Assembly (NCBI GenBank): GCA_010024875.1
Contig: RGFZ01000013.1
Coordinates: 1 to 63,523, forward strand
Direction: 5' to 3'
DNA from: Oxalobacteraceae bacterium
GTDB lineage: Bacteria; Pseudomonadota; Gammaproteobacteria; Burkholderiales; Burkholderiaceae_D
Length of the DNA stretch: 63,523 nt
The position numbers and the translations under genes are program-made. The notes under the pieces were generated by a model, which did no database searches, had not been told where the DNA came from, and saw nothing but the letters and a program-made list of their open reading frames with translations. Positions within the stretch are counted from its first letter, which is position 1; every line of letters begins with the position of its first letter. This document shows positions 54,695-63,118 of this stretch, one piece after another.

Positions 54695-56269
54695 ATGAGC
54701 CAATTCCTCACTCTCTCTGATGCCATCGCCACGCATGCCCGGCTGATGCCCAAGAAACTCGGCGCACGTGATTCGCGCAGGTCGCTTAATTATGCGCAGT
54801 GGAATGATCGCGCAAGCCGTCTTGCCGATGGCTTGCTGAGTGCGGGCCTTAAAACCGGTGACCGTGTCGGCCTGCTCGCCTACAACTGCCTAGAATGGAT
54901 GGAGATTTATGTTGCGCTGGCCCGCGCGGGGCTGGTTGCGGTGCCGGTCAACTTCCGCCTGACCGGCCCTGAGATTGCCTACATACTGAACAACGCGGAG
55001 GTCGGCGCAGTGATTGCAGGCATCGAATTTTGCGAAACGCTGGATGCGCAAAAAACGGAGCTGAAGCTTCCCCAAGGCCGGCACTTTGTGCTGGGCGAGG
55101 CACCCCATGGCGGCTGGATCACTTATGAAGCGCTGATCCACGCCGGTAACCCGGCCAGAGTATTCCCCGCCGTTGATCCGGAGAGCCTGTGCGCGCTGAT
55201 GTACACCTCGGGCACCACCGGCAAACCCAAAGGCGCGATCCGCAACCATCAGGGCAGCTATCTGATCGCGCTGGCGACCGCGCTCGAAATGGAATTCAGC
55301 AAAGCAGATACCGGCTTGCTGGTGATGCCGATGTGTCATGCGAATTCTTTGTACTTCGCGACGACCTTCATTCACCTCGGCGCACCTTGCATCATTGACG
55401 ATCGACGCAGCTTCGATCCTGAGGCCTTGCTGGCGACACTGTCTCAGGAAAAAGTCACCTTCACGTCACTGGTACCGACGCACTACATCATGCTGCTGTC
55501 GCTGCCCGAGGAGATCAAGAAAAAATACGATGTCAGTTCAGTCGGCCGACTGCTGGTGTCCTCGGCGCCCGCGCGCAGAGATACCAAGCTCGCCATCCTC
55601 GACTACTTCAAGAACGGCCGACTGTACGAACTGTATGGCTCCACCGAGGCGGGCTGGGTGACACTGCTGCGCCCCGATGAACAGCTGACCAAGCTCGGTT
55701 CTGTCGGTCGCGAATGGGCGGGCAGCGGCAACATTCGCATACTGAATGACAAGCGTGAAGAAGTCGCCGATGGTGAAGTCGGCGAACTGTTCTCGCGCAC
55801 GCCTTATGTGTTCGACGGCTACTGGAAAAACCCGGAAAAAACCGCCGAAGCCTTCGATGGCGGTTGGTGCTCGGTGGGCGACATGGCGCGTCGCGACGAA
55901 GACGGCTACATCTGGCTGGTCGACCGCAAGAGCAACATGATCATCAGTGGCGGCGAAAACGTCTATCCCTCCGAAGTAGAGGGCGTGATTGGCGCGCATC
56001 CGGCGGTCAAAGATGTCGCTGTGATCGGCATGCTGCATGAAAAATGGGGCGAAAGCGTACACGCGGTCGTGGTGCTGCATGAGGGCGAACAGGCCACCGA
56101 AGCCGAGATACGCCAGTGGAGCCGAGATCGTCTGGCCGGCTTCAAATGCCCGAGCCGGGTGAGCTTCATCGCCGATAAGGACATGCCAAGAACCGCTACC
56201 GGGAAGATTGTCCATCGCACCCTGAAACATCAGTTTGAGGAAGAAGCAGGCAGTTTGCAGACCGCTTGA
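54695..56269 (+). CDS. AMP-forming acyl-CoA synthetase
   Basis: Activates a carboxylic acid to its CoA thioester. It has 524 residues. The nucleotide motif is MYTSGTTGKPKGAIRNH, followed by LYGSTEAGWVTLL, the hinge-type GWCSVGDMARRDEDGYIWLVDR, KSNMIISGGENVYPSEVE, and the adenylation Lys in PRTATGKIVHRTLK. It is the first rightward gene behind operator site 2. The substrate is unknown; the context suggests a hydroxy acid. Confidence 0.93.
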   Translation: MSQFLTLSDAIATHARLMPKKLGARDSRRSLNYAQWNDRASRLADGLLSAGLKTGDRVGLLAYNCLEWMEIYVALARAGLVAVPVNFRLTGPEIAYILNNAEVGAVIAGIEFCETLDAQKTELKLPQGRHFVLGEAPHGGWITYEALIHAGNPARVFPAVDPESLCALMYTSGTTGKPKGAIRNHQGSYLIALATALEMEFSKADTGLLVMPMCHANSLYFATTFIHLGAPCIIDDRRSFDPEALLATLSQEKVTFTSLVPTHYIMLLSLPEEIKKKYDVSSVGRLLVSSAPARRDTKLAILDYFKNGRLYELYGSTEAGWVTLLRPDEQLTKLGSVGREWAGSGNIRILNDKREEVADGEVGELFSRTPYVFDGYWKNPEKTAEAFDGGWCSVGDMARRDEDGYIWLVDRKSNMIISGGENVYPSEVEGVIGAHPAVKDVAVIGMLHEKWGESVHAVVVLHEGEQATEAEIRQWSRDRLAGFKCPSRVSFIADKDMPRTATGKIVHRTLKHQFEEEAGSLQTA

Positions 56270-56279
56270 CGATCTTCTT

Positions 56280-56316
56280 GCCCGGCGCAGGCTTTCCTGT
56301 CGCCGGGCCGCTTTTC
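56280..56316 (+). terminator. Probable terminator after the acyl-CoA synthetase
   Basis: CCCGGCGCAG (56281-56290) pairs with CTGTCGCCGGG (56297-56307) through one bulge around GCTTTC, followed by CCGCTTTT. The short T-run makes it weaker than the others. Confidence 0.55.
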
Positions 56317-56445
56317 TGCAGAATTGTGTTTTTGAAAATCTACCAGCAATCCTTACCGATTCACGATAAATCCTTGATTCATCGATGAAAATTAATCACT
56401 GATCGCAGACGCGTTGCCCGACATTTCAGCACGTTGACCTCTTTA

Positions 56446-56504
56446 CCGGTACGCAAAACTAACGTTATACTCATACTGAATTCAGAGTTCCGAATACCGT
56501 AAAG
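56446..56504 (+). promoter_or_regulatory. Promoter and operator site 3 of the Rieske-PQQ dehydrogenase operon
   Basis: TTACCG, a 17-base spacer and TATACT (56466-56471) form a likely promoter. The palindrome core CTGAATTCAG (56476-56485), in CATACTGAATTCAGAGTTC, begins five bases after the -10 box and so overlaps the transcription start. GAATACCGTAAAG (56492-56504) follows. The layout is that of a repressed promoter. The region 56317-56445 shows nothing else. Confidence 0.65.
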
Positions 56505-56580
56505 CGGTCAGGAAGGCTGGAGAGGGAGACAAGCAACTGGCCTGTGAATTTGTCAGATTGCCAAAACAACGAAGAGACAC

Positions 56581-57168
56581 ATGAATAAGCAAACCTGCGC
56601 TACTTCCGCCGCTTGCGGATGCGAGAAAACCCGTGGCGGCATCAACACCGACCGCCGCCGCGTCCTGAATATCGTTGCCACCAGTCTGGTCGCTCCCCTT
56701 CCTTTTGCATCGTCGGAGGCCCTCGCAGAGCCCGCCACGCTACTGCTGGTAGATGCCGATGCCGAAGAAAATTTCAAACCGCTGCGCCCGTCTGATCTGG
56801 CGCTCAGCAAGCCACTGCTGGTATTTCCTTTCGATGCAAAGAGCGGCGCGCCCAAGAATGAATCACGCCTGAACAAAGTCGTGGTGGTTCGTTTGCCCGA
56901 AGACCAGATGACGCCCGAGACTCGCGCGCGCTCTGCGTCGGGTGTGGTCGCCTACTCGAGCATCTGCACGCACCAGGGTTGCGATGTCAAGACCTGGATG
57001 TCGAAAGAGAGTGTGCTCGCGTGCTACTGCCACGCATCCAAATTCAATTTGTTTGATGGAGCCAAAGTCGTCAGCGGTCCGGCTCCCAGCCCCTTGCCAG
57101 CGATTCCCCTGAAATTAGCGGGAGAGTTTCTAGCGATAGCAGCACCCCCAGTGAAGCCGGGGGAGTAA
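56581..57168 (+). CDS. Secreted Rieske [2Fe-2S] protein
   Basis: It has 195 residues. A Cys-rich cytosolic start (CATSAACGCEK) precedes a twin-arginine-like signal, TDRRRVLNIVATSLVAPLPF, so it is probably exported folded. The cluster site is CTHQGC (119-124) and CYCH (138-141). C119, H121, C138 and H141 would bind iron, with C124-C140 forming the stabilising disulphide as in respiratory Rieske proteins. It is 41 bases before the PQQ alcohol dehydrogenase gene. I infer that it takes part in that enzyme's electron chain, in place of the usual cytochrome c. Confidence 0.88.
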   Translation: MNKQTCATSAACGCEKTRGGINTDRRRVLNIVATSLVAPLPFASSEALAEPATLLLVDADAEENFKPLRPSDLALSKPLLVFPFDAKSGAPKNESRLNKVVVVRLPEDQMTPETRARSASGVVAYSSICTHQGCDVKTWMSKESVLACYCHASKFNLFDGAKVVSGPAPSPLPAIPLKLAGEFLAIAAPPVKPGE

Positions 57169-57209
57169 CAACAGCTTCACAAAACCCCGTGATAAAGGAG
57201 ACGAGATAA

Positions 57210-58943
57210 ATGAGTCACACATTAAAAAAATTGACGCTAGCGCTAATCAGCGCCACTGCAGTAATGGCTCATGCTGGCGACAAGCTGGGCCCCTACTCCC
57301 CGGTGACCGATTCAAGGCTTCAGAATCCTGAGCCGCAGAATTGGCTGATGTACCGTGGTAACTACGCAGGCTGGGGTTACAGCGCGCTAGAGAAAATCAA
57401 CAGCAAGAACGTCAAGAAACTGACGCTCGCATGGTCGTCAGCAACTGGCGTGACCGAGGGCCACCAAGCGCCTCCGATCGTCAACAATGGCTACATGTAC
57501 GTCACGACACCGAACGCGCAAGTGATCGCACTTAACGCCGTCACTGGTGAGGAAATCTGGCGCTACAAGAAAGAGATCCCTGCCGATCTGCTGATGCTGC
57601 ACAACACCAACCGTGGTGTGGCGCTCTACGGCGACAAAGTCTATGTCGCCACAGTGGATTCGCACTTGATCGCACTCGATGCCGTGACCGGTAAAGTTGT
57701 CTGGGACACCACCGTCGGTGACGTGAAGGCCCTGTCATACATCACGCTCGCACCGCTGGCTGCCAAAGGCAAAATCCTCGTCGGCTCTTCCGGCGGCGAA
57801 ACCGGCGTGCGCGGCTTCGTGGCAGCATTTGACGCCGCGTCAGGCAAAGAAGCCTGGCGCACTTACATGACCGCTGCTCCGGGCGAGCCAGGTGGCGATA
57901 CCTGGCCTGGCAACTCGCACAAGCACGGCGGCGCCAGCGTCTGGATCACCGGCACCTATGACTCAGCAACCAATATCGCTTACTGGGGCACGGGTAATCC
58001 TGCACCATGGCCGACAGAGGGCCGCGTCGGCGACAACCTGTACAGCACCTCGGTGGTGGCGCTGGATGTCGACTCGGGCAAGATCAAAGGTCACCATCAG
58101 TACCATCACAATGATGCATGGGACTGGGATGAGGTCAGTGCACCGATCCTGATGGACACCGAAATCAACGGCAAGAAAGTCCGTGGCGCCGTGCATGCAG
58201 GCCGCAACGGCTATCTCTGGATGCTCGACCGCCAGACCAATGGCAAGATCGACTTCGTCAATGGCGTGCCTTATGTTCACAACGACGTCTTCACAGGCAT
58301 CGACAAGAAGACTGGCCGTCCGAGCTACGACCTGGCCAAGAAACCCGGTATGGGCAAAGCTGTAACTTTCTGCCCATCGCTGTGGGGCGGCAAGGACTGG
58401 CCACCAGAGGCATGGAACCCAAAGACCAAGCTGTTCTACATCCCTGCCAACAACCATCTGTGCTCGGAACTGCCGAAAGCTGACGAGATCACCTACAAGA
58501 AGGGTGACCTGTATATCGGCTACCCAATCGATGGCGTGCTCGGCAGCCTGCGCTACGAGAACGGCAAGCCCAGCACCATCGGCGAGCTGCAGGCCTGGGA
58601 TCTGAACACCGGCAAGATGGCCTGGGTGCACAAGTTTGATCGCGCGATCTGGGCACCGCTCTTGACCACAGCAGGTAACCTCCTGTTCACGGGCGGCACG
58701 AATGACCGTATCTTCCGCGCATTCGATGCATCGACCGGTAAGGTCCTGTGGCAGTACAGCATGCCGTCTGGCGTGACCGCGGTGCCGTCGTCGTATGAGG
58801 TCAACGGCGAGCAGTACATTGCGGTTCAGGCGGGCTGGGGTATCGATGCGCAGCGTATGCAGAACGGCATCGATGCACTGAATGGCAATGTGACCACCGT
58901 TCCGCAAGGCGGCACGATCATGGTGTTCAAACTGGAAAAATAA
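57210..58943 (+). CDS. PQQ-dependent alcohol dehydrogenase, lanthanide-type Asp pair, no vicinal Cys
   Basis: A periplasmic eight-bladed quinoprotein of 577 residues, in the methanol/ethanol/polyethylene-glycol dehydrogenase family. A signal peptide ends at VMAHA (about 22). Tryptophan-docking blades are visible, for example LDAVTGKVVWDT and FDASTGKVLWQYS. The usual adjacent Cys pair before xxNRG is replaced by Met129-Leu130. The catalytic Asp lies in NDAWDWDEV: D305, with a second Asp at D307. That Asp two residues on is the published sign of lanthanide binding. There is no C-terminal cytochrome domain, so an external acceptor is needed. Confidence 0.92.
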   Translation: MSHTLKKLTLALISATAVMAHAGDKLGPYSPVTDSRLQNPEPQNWLMYRGNYAGWGYSALEKINSKNVKKLTLAWSSATGVTEGHQAPPIVNNGYMYVTTPNAQVIALNAVTGEEIWRYKKEIPADLLMLHNTNRGVALYGDKVYVATVDSHLIALDAVTGKVVWDTTVGDVKALSYITLAPLAAKGKILVGSSGGETGVRGFVAAFDAASGKEAWRTYMTAAPGEPGGDTWPGNSHKHGGASVWITGTYDSATNIAYWGTGNPAPWPTEGRVGDNLYSTSVVALDVDSGKIKGHHQYHHNDAWDWDEVSAPILMDTEINGKKVRGAVHAGRNGYLWMLDRQTNGKIDFVNGVPYVHNDVFTGIDKKTGRPSYDLAKKPGMGKAVTFCPSLWGGKDWPPEAWNPKTKLFYIPANNHLCSELPKADEITYKKGDLYIGYPIDGVLGSLRYENGKPSTIGELQAWDLNTGKMAWVHKFDRAIWAPLLTTAGNLLFTGGTNDRIFRAFDASTGKVLWQYSMPSGVTAVPSSYEVNGEQYIAVQAGWGIDAQRMQNGIDALNGNVTTVPQGGTIMVFKLEK

Positions 58944-58973
58944 TCAAAACAGTAATACGCAAGACTTTAAAAA

Positions 58974-58998
58974 CCCGCCAGCCTGGCGGGTTTTTTTT
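58974..58998 (+). terminator. Terminator after the PQQ dehydrogenase gene
   Basis: CCCGCCA (58974-58980) pairs with TGGCGGG (58984-58990) around GCC, followed by eight T. Confidence 0.92.
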
Positions 58999-59084
58999 AT
59001 CTCCCGGCTCAAAGCAATGAAAGACAAGTTATCGTGTAACCTGCTAGCCAGGTCGATAACAATTTTTTGTCAAAGGCGGTTCGA

Positions 59085-59618
59085 ATGAGAACATGGGTAG
59101 AGTTGTTAAAGAAATTGTCGGTCGCATGTCTGATTCAATGCGCAAGTCTGCCTGCCTTCGCATTCGTCTTGTCCAATGGCGATGAAGTGCAGTGCCATTT
59201 TTCCCATGAGGGCTTGTCCGGCACGGCTACCGAAATCTGGAATGCCTACCAAAATGGCGATGAGCGTCATCCCGAACTCGGTAGAGCCGTCGCTGTGATG
59301 CGACTCGCTGCGGATGGCTGGCCCACTATCATTATCGATGCCGAGGCCCACAAAAAAACCGCCAAAGGCACACCGGCGATCTGGGACTTTGTTTATTTTC
59401 ATGAGTGCGCGCACGCGCAACAACCCAGTCTGAGCGAAATTGAAGCCAACTGCGCCTCGTACAAAGAACTCGAGCGTCGCGGGCTGATGAACTACCATCG
59501 GATGAAAGAACTGGAAGCGATTCATCTGAGCATGCTGATGCTGCCCGAGGAGTACGGCGGATCAGGGGCGATGTTCTGGCATAAGACCATGCAATGCGTG
59601 AAGGAGAGCCGGAGATAG
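59085..59618 (+). CDS. Secreted protein with an HExxH metallopeptidase-like motif
   Basis: It has 177 residues from the ATG at 59085. A signal peptide ends near PAFA (about 26). The only familiar feature is FHECAHA: H106, E107 and H110 form HExxH, with acidic residues E118 and E120 close behind that could be the third zinc ligand. Several cysteines suggest a disulphide-bonded periplasmic protein. I do not recognise the family; a small zinc peptidase is the best guess. It may be the first gene of a transcript with the histidine kinase. Confidence 0.68.
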   Translation: MRTWVELLKKLSVACLIQCASLPAFAFVLSNGDEVQCHFSHEGLSGTATEIWNAYQNGDERHPELGRAVAVMRLAADGWPTIIIDAEAHKKTAKGTPAIWDFVYFHECAHAQQPSLSEIEANCASYKELERRGLMNYHRMKELEAIHLSMLMLPEEYGGSGAMFWHKTMQCVKESRR

Positions 59619-59678
59619 CCCGGCCATGAGGCCCTTGGTTTCATGCCTGGCCTTGCTCTGGGCAACTACAATACCCGG

Positions 59679-61727
59679 ATGCTGATCCGCGATTGCCTTT
59701 TCAAACTGGTTGGTGCGCTGCTCCTCTCGCTATGTGCGCTGCAGGCCCACTCGCTGACGCTTTCAAAAAATGAACGCGTCTATCAGCTCTCTGCCGAGAC
59801 ATCGCTGTTGGAGGATCCCACCGGTGAGCTCAGCTTGGCCGATGTCAGCTCACCAAAATTTCAACAGAAATTTCAACCCTGGTCCAAGCCCGGCGACATC
59901 AGCCTGGGGTTTAGTCAATCCGCCTACTGGATCAAGCTCTCCCTGTCGCGTGCTGAAGACTCGCCAGCGGACTGGCTGATTGAAATTCCCTACCTGGGCT
60001 TGGAAAATATCGAATTCCATGCACCAGATCAGCTCGCGGTGCTGACAGGCTCGGCCCGCCAGTTTTCCTCCCGCCCGTTGGCACACCGCTTCTTTCTTTT
60101 TCCGGTAAGCGTCACGACAGAGCCACGCGATTACTACTTCCGGCTGCAAAGCCACTACGCGCTTACAGTGCCGATCAATGTGTGGAAGCCCGGAGCATTT
60201 TATGAAGAAGTACAAAATACGCTGGCCCTGCAAGCACTGTACTTTGGCGGACTGATCGCGCTGCTGCTCTATAACTTCTTCCTTTGGGTATCCCTGAAGG
60301 ACCTTCGCTTTCTGCTCTACACCCTGTTCGTTGGCTTGCTGGGTCTGGGCATTTTTGCTGGCAATGGTTTCGGTCGTTTGTTTATCTGGCCGGACGCTTC
60401 CGATTTCGATGTCATTTCGCAGACGCTTTTCCTTAGCGCTGCGCTGGCCTTTGCTATCGAATTCGCGGTGGTGTTTCTCAAGGGTCGGGATATTGCACCA
60501 CGTATTACGCGCTTGCTGCATGTAACAGCCACATTGTGCGCTCTGATCGCATTGCTGTTGACGTGCTCGTTGTGGCTGGAGATACCTCGATACTGGATCT
60601 ATCAAAGCTTCGTCTTCACGTCACTGATGGCCACCCCACTGATCATTGGAACCGGCATCATCGCGGTGCGGCGAGATATTCCTGGCGCTCGCTTTTTCTT
60701 GCTCGCCTGGTGCATCCTGCTGGGGGGCGGCGTAGTGGCCAGCCTGCGTATCTTCGGTCTGGTGCAAACCAATGCCTTCACCGCGTACAGTGTACAGATT
60801 TGCTCTGCGGCGGAAATGCTGCTGCTTGCTTTTGCGCTTGCCGATACCGTCAGGCATGAGCGAGATGCGCGTGAGCACGCGCAGCAGCGCGCGCTGGCAT
60901 CCAACGAGCAGCTGATGCAGGTGATGAAAGAAAGCGAGCAGCGTCTGGAATACGCCGTCGAGGAGAGAACTGCGCAGCTGAACCTGTCCTTGGCGACTGA
61001 AAAAGCCGTGCTGGCACAGTATGTACGCTTCGGTTCGCTGATCTCCCATGAGTTCCGCAATCCGCTGGGCATTATCGATAGCCAAGTGGCGCTGATGAGA
61101 AAATCACCTGCCACAGACACCCCGGATCATCTCAGCCGACTCGATGCAATTACCGGCGCCACGCAGCGTTTGGTGAAAATGTTCGACCAGTGGCTCGCCG
61201 ATGGTCAGGTCAGACCTGACTTGCGACCCATGACGGTCGTGTCCGTCTCTGTGGCGACCTGGTTGCCGCAATTCCTGACCGAGAATCAAGCCTTCGTCGG
61301 AAGGCACAACGTAGAAACCCGGATCGACCCTGCGGCGCCGCTGCTACACGCGGACAAGGAATTGCTCGATATCGCCCTGCTGAACCTGATCGACAATGCG
61401 TGCAAATTTTCTGAGTTGGGCAGCACGATCACGATCGCTTCTTGCCGCAAGCCGGGCTTTGTGGGGATCAGTGTTACAGATCTCGGCAGGGGGGTCGCCT
61501 CTGAATATCAGGAGAACATCTTCGAGGAATACTTCCGCGTACCGTCCGAGGAAGAAGCCCGTGGCACTGGACTCGGACTGCCACTTGTAAAGAGTATCGT
61601 CAATAATCACCACGGCCATATCGAACTGATCAGCGAGCCCGGTCATGGAAGCATGTTCACGATGTGGTTCCCGGAGACGACCCGCGAATCAACCGCCAAA
61701 CAAACCATCACAACCATCAGCCCATGA
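59679..61727 (+). CDS. 7TMR-DISM sensor histidine kinase
   Basis: It has 682 residues from the ATG at 59679. After a signal peptide comes a periplasmic DISMED2-type domain (about 40-175, including FQPWSKPGDISLGFSQSAYW and PADWLIEIPYLGLENIEF). Seven membrane helices follow (about 180-400), then a coiled coil and the kinase core. The phosphorylated His is in LISHEFRNPLG, and the ATPase boxes are LLNLIDNACKFS, VTDLGRGV and RGTGLGLPLVKS. DISM domains are thought to bind small carbohydrates or similar. It overlaps its response regulator by four bases. Confidence 0.93.
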   Translation: MLIRDCLFKLVGALLLSLCALQAHSLTLSKNERVYQLSAETSLLEDPTGELSLADVSSPKFQQKFQPWSKPGDISLGFSQSAYWIKLSLSRAEDSPADWLIEIPYLGLENIEFHAPDQLAVLTGSARQFSSRPLAHRFFLFPVSVTTEPRDYYFRLQSHYALTVPINVWKPGAFYEEVQNTLALQALYFGGLIALLLYNFFLWVSLKDLRFLLYTLFVGLLGLGIFAGNGFGRLFIWPDASDFDVISQTLFLSAALAFAIEFAVVFLKGRDIAPRITRLLHVTATLCALIALLLTCSLWLEIPRYWIYQSFVFTSLMATPLIIGTGIIAVRRDIPGARFFLLAWCILLGGGVVASLRIFGLVQTNAFTAYSVQICSAAEMLLLAFALADTVRHERDAREHAQQRALASNEQLMQVMKESEQRLEYAVEERTAQLNLSLATEKAVLAQYVRFGSLISHEFRNPLGIIDSQVALMRKSPATDTPDHLSRLDAITGATQRLVKMFDQWLADGQVRPDLRPMTVVSVSVATWLPQFLTENQAFVGRHNVETRIDPAAPLLHADKELLDIALLNLIDNACKFSELGSTITIASCRKPGFVGISVTDLGRGVASEYQENIFEEYFRVPSEEEARGTGLGLPLVKSIVNNHHGHIELISEPGHGSMFTMWFPETTRESTAKQTITTISP

Positions 61728-62416
61728 ACGATATCCCTGAATCCTCCGCTCACGTGCTGGTTGTCGAAGATGAAACGCCGTTGCGCGAGGCGATGGTGAC
61801 CTTCCTGACCATGGATGGTCTAAATGTCCACGGCGTCGGCACGCTAGAAGCCGCCACTGCCTGGCGCGCCTTGCACACGGTCGATCTGATGATTCTCGAC
61901 CTGGGTCTGCCGGATGGCGACGCGCTAGCTTGGCTGGCATCGCAGCCAGCGGGAAAAGCCGGGTTGGTGATTTGCAGTGCGCGTGGCCATCCTCAGGAAC
62001 GAATCGCCGGCATGCAATCGGGTGCTGATGCCTATCTTGTCAAGCCAGTGCAACTCGAAGAGTTGTCGCTGCTGGTGCAGAAGCTCCTGAAACGCCTGAA
62101 GGCGTCTGCGAACAACACCTGGACGCTGGACAAGGTCCACTGGACTCTGGCAGCGCCATCCGGACGCCAGCTGAAACTCACGCATTCGGAGGCACAAGTG
62201 ATTCAGATGCTTGCGCAATCGCCGGGGGCAGCGGTACCGAAAAACGATATCGTGCTTGCACTTGGTCATCAGCCAGCGAGCTACGACATGCGGCGCATGG
62301 AAATACTCATACGCCGACTGCGCAACAAAGCCAAAGAACAGCTCGGCACCGAGCTACCGCTGGAGACTGCGCACCGACTGGGTTACGCGTTCACAGCGCC
62401 GGTCGAGTCGCGTTGA
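61724..62416 (+). CDS. OmpR-family response regulator
   Basis: It has 230 residues from the ATG at 61724, overlapping the kinase stop. The receiver shows the acidic VVEDETPLREA, the phosphorylated Asp in LMILDLGLPDGD and Lys in YLVKPVQ. The winged-helix output domain has QLKLTHSEAQVIQMLAQSP and RRMEILIRRLRNKAKE. Targets are not evident; no direct-repeat binding site was recognised nearby. Confidence 0.92.
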   Translation: MNDIPESSAHVLVVEDETPLREAMVTFLTMDGLNVHGVGTLEAATAWRALHTVDLMILDLGLPDGDALAWLASQPAGKAGLVICSARGHPQERIAGMQSGADAYLVKPVQLEELSLLVQKLLKRLKASANNTWTLDKVHWTLAAPSGRQLKLTHSEAQVIQMLAQSPGAAVPKNDIVLALGHQPASYDMRRMEILIRRLRNKAKEQLGTELPLETAHRLGYAFTAPVESR

Positions 62417-62913
62417 ACCACTGCCTGCACCGCGCGAACAAGACCGTCCAGATAGTCCTGTGCCGCTGCACTACCCTCCTCGGGTGACCAAGACGCAAAT
62501 TCTTTGGGCGCCTGCGGGTTAAAGGGTCCGGCCTTGATTTCCATGAGTATCGAGCCCGGTACCAGCGCGACCAGGCTGTGCCAGGTGCCTGCCAATAGCT
62601 CCACACCCACGCTGCATTCGGCGGTCTCGAGGTATTTTTCCGAGCCGAGGCGAACGATATCCGTGATCTCGCCGTGATCATCGAAGGTGATCAACGCAAA
62701 CAGACCGCGTACCGCGATCAGCGTCTCATCTCGCGGTTCGCTCAGGTGCCTGTGCGGACGAATGTAACTGTCCGGCTCGATCGCATTGAACAAGCGCTGA
62801 GCAGGCTCGGCCATGGAACGATGCACATTCCTGAATTGCCGCCGTCTCGGGGAACGCTCTGCTTCGGCGATCAGTGAATCCAGATAGCTAGTCGAAAACT
62901 TCAGCGGGCTCAT
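62383..62913 (-). CDS. WbuC-family cupin protein
   Basis: It has 176 residues from the ATG at 62913 (MSPLKFSTSYLDSL). An in-frame upstream codon at 63024 adds a segment without family resemblance. The pattern SPRRRQFRNVH, then NAIEPDSYIRPHRHLSEPRDETLIAVRG has the cupin metal site (HRH, Glu). GTWHSLVALVPGSILMEIKAGPF supplies the fourth His. WbuC is found in O-antigen clusters, with no proven reaction. Its 3' end overlaps the response-regulator 3' end by 34 bases. Confidence 0.82.
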   Translation of the reverse strand: MSPLKFSTSYLDSLIAEAERSPRRRQFRNVHRSMAEPAQRLFNAIEPDSYIRPHRHLSEPRDETLIAVRGLFALITFDDHGEITDIVRLGSEKYLETAECSVGVELLAGTWHSLVALVPGSILMEIKAGPFNPQAPKEFASWSPEEGSAAAQDYLDGLVRAVQAVVQRDSTGAVNA

Positions 62914-63118
62914 GAATTGGCGGTCTCGGGAAGTGACCGATCTCAAAGGACATGTCAGTGGAGTATAGATCAGCGCACGGGCCGCAGCCGCGATGGTTCG
63001 GCCGCGCTGGCTAGCGTCAGACACGAAACGCGCATTGGTGGTAACTTTAAGTGGGCGTGATGCCCTGAATCTCTGGCAATCAACGAATCCCCTAACTAAT
63101 TTGATAAAAATTTACATT

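Noticed and set aside
57963-58907. A 314-residue frame antisense to the PQQ alcohol dehydrogenase
   Set aside because: It is a mirror of the strong codon bias of the real gene, and its composition is rich in Arg, His and Val without motifs.
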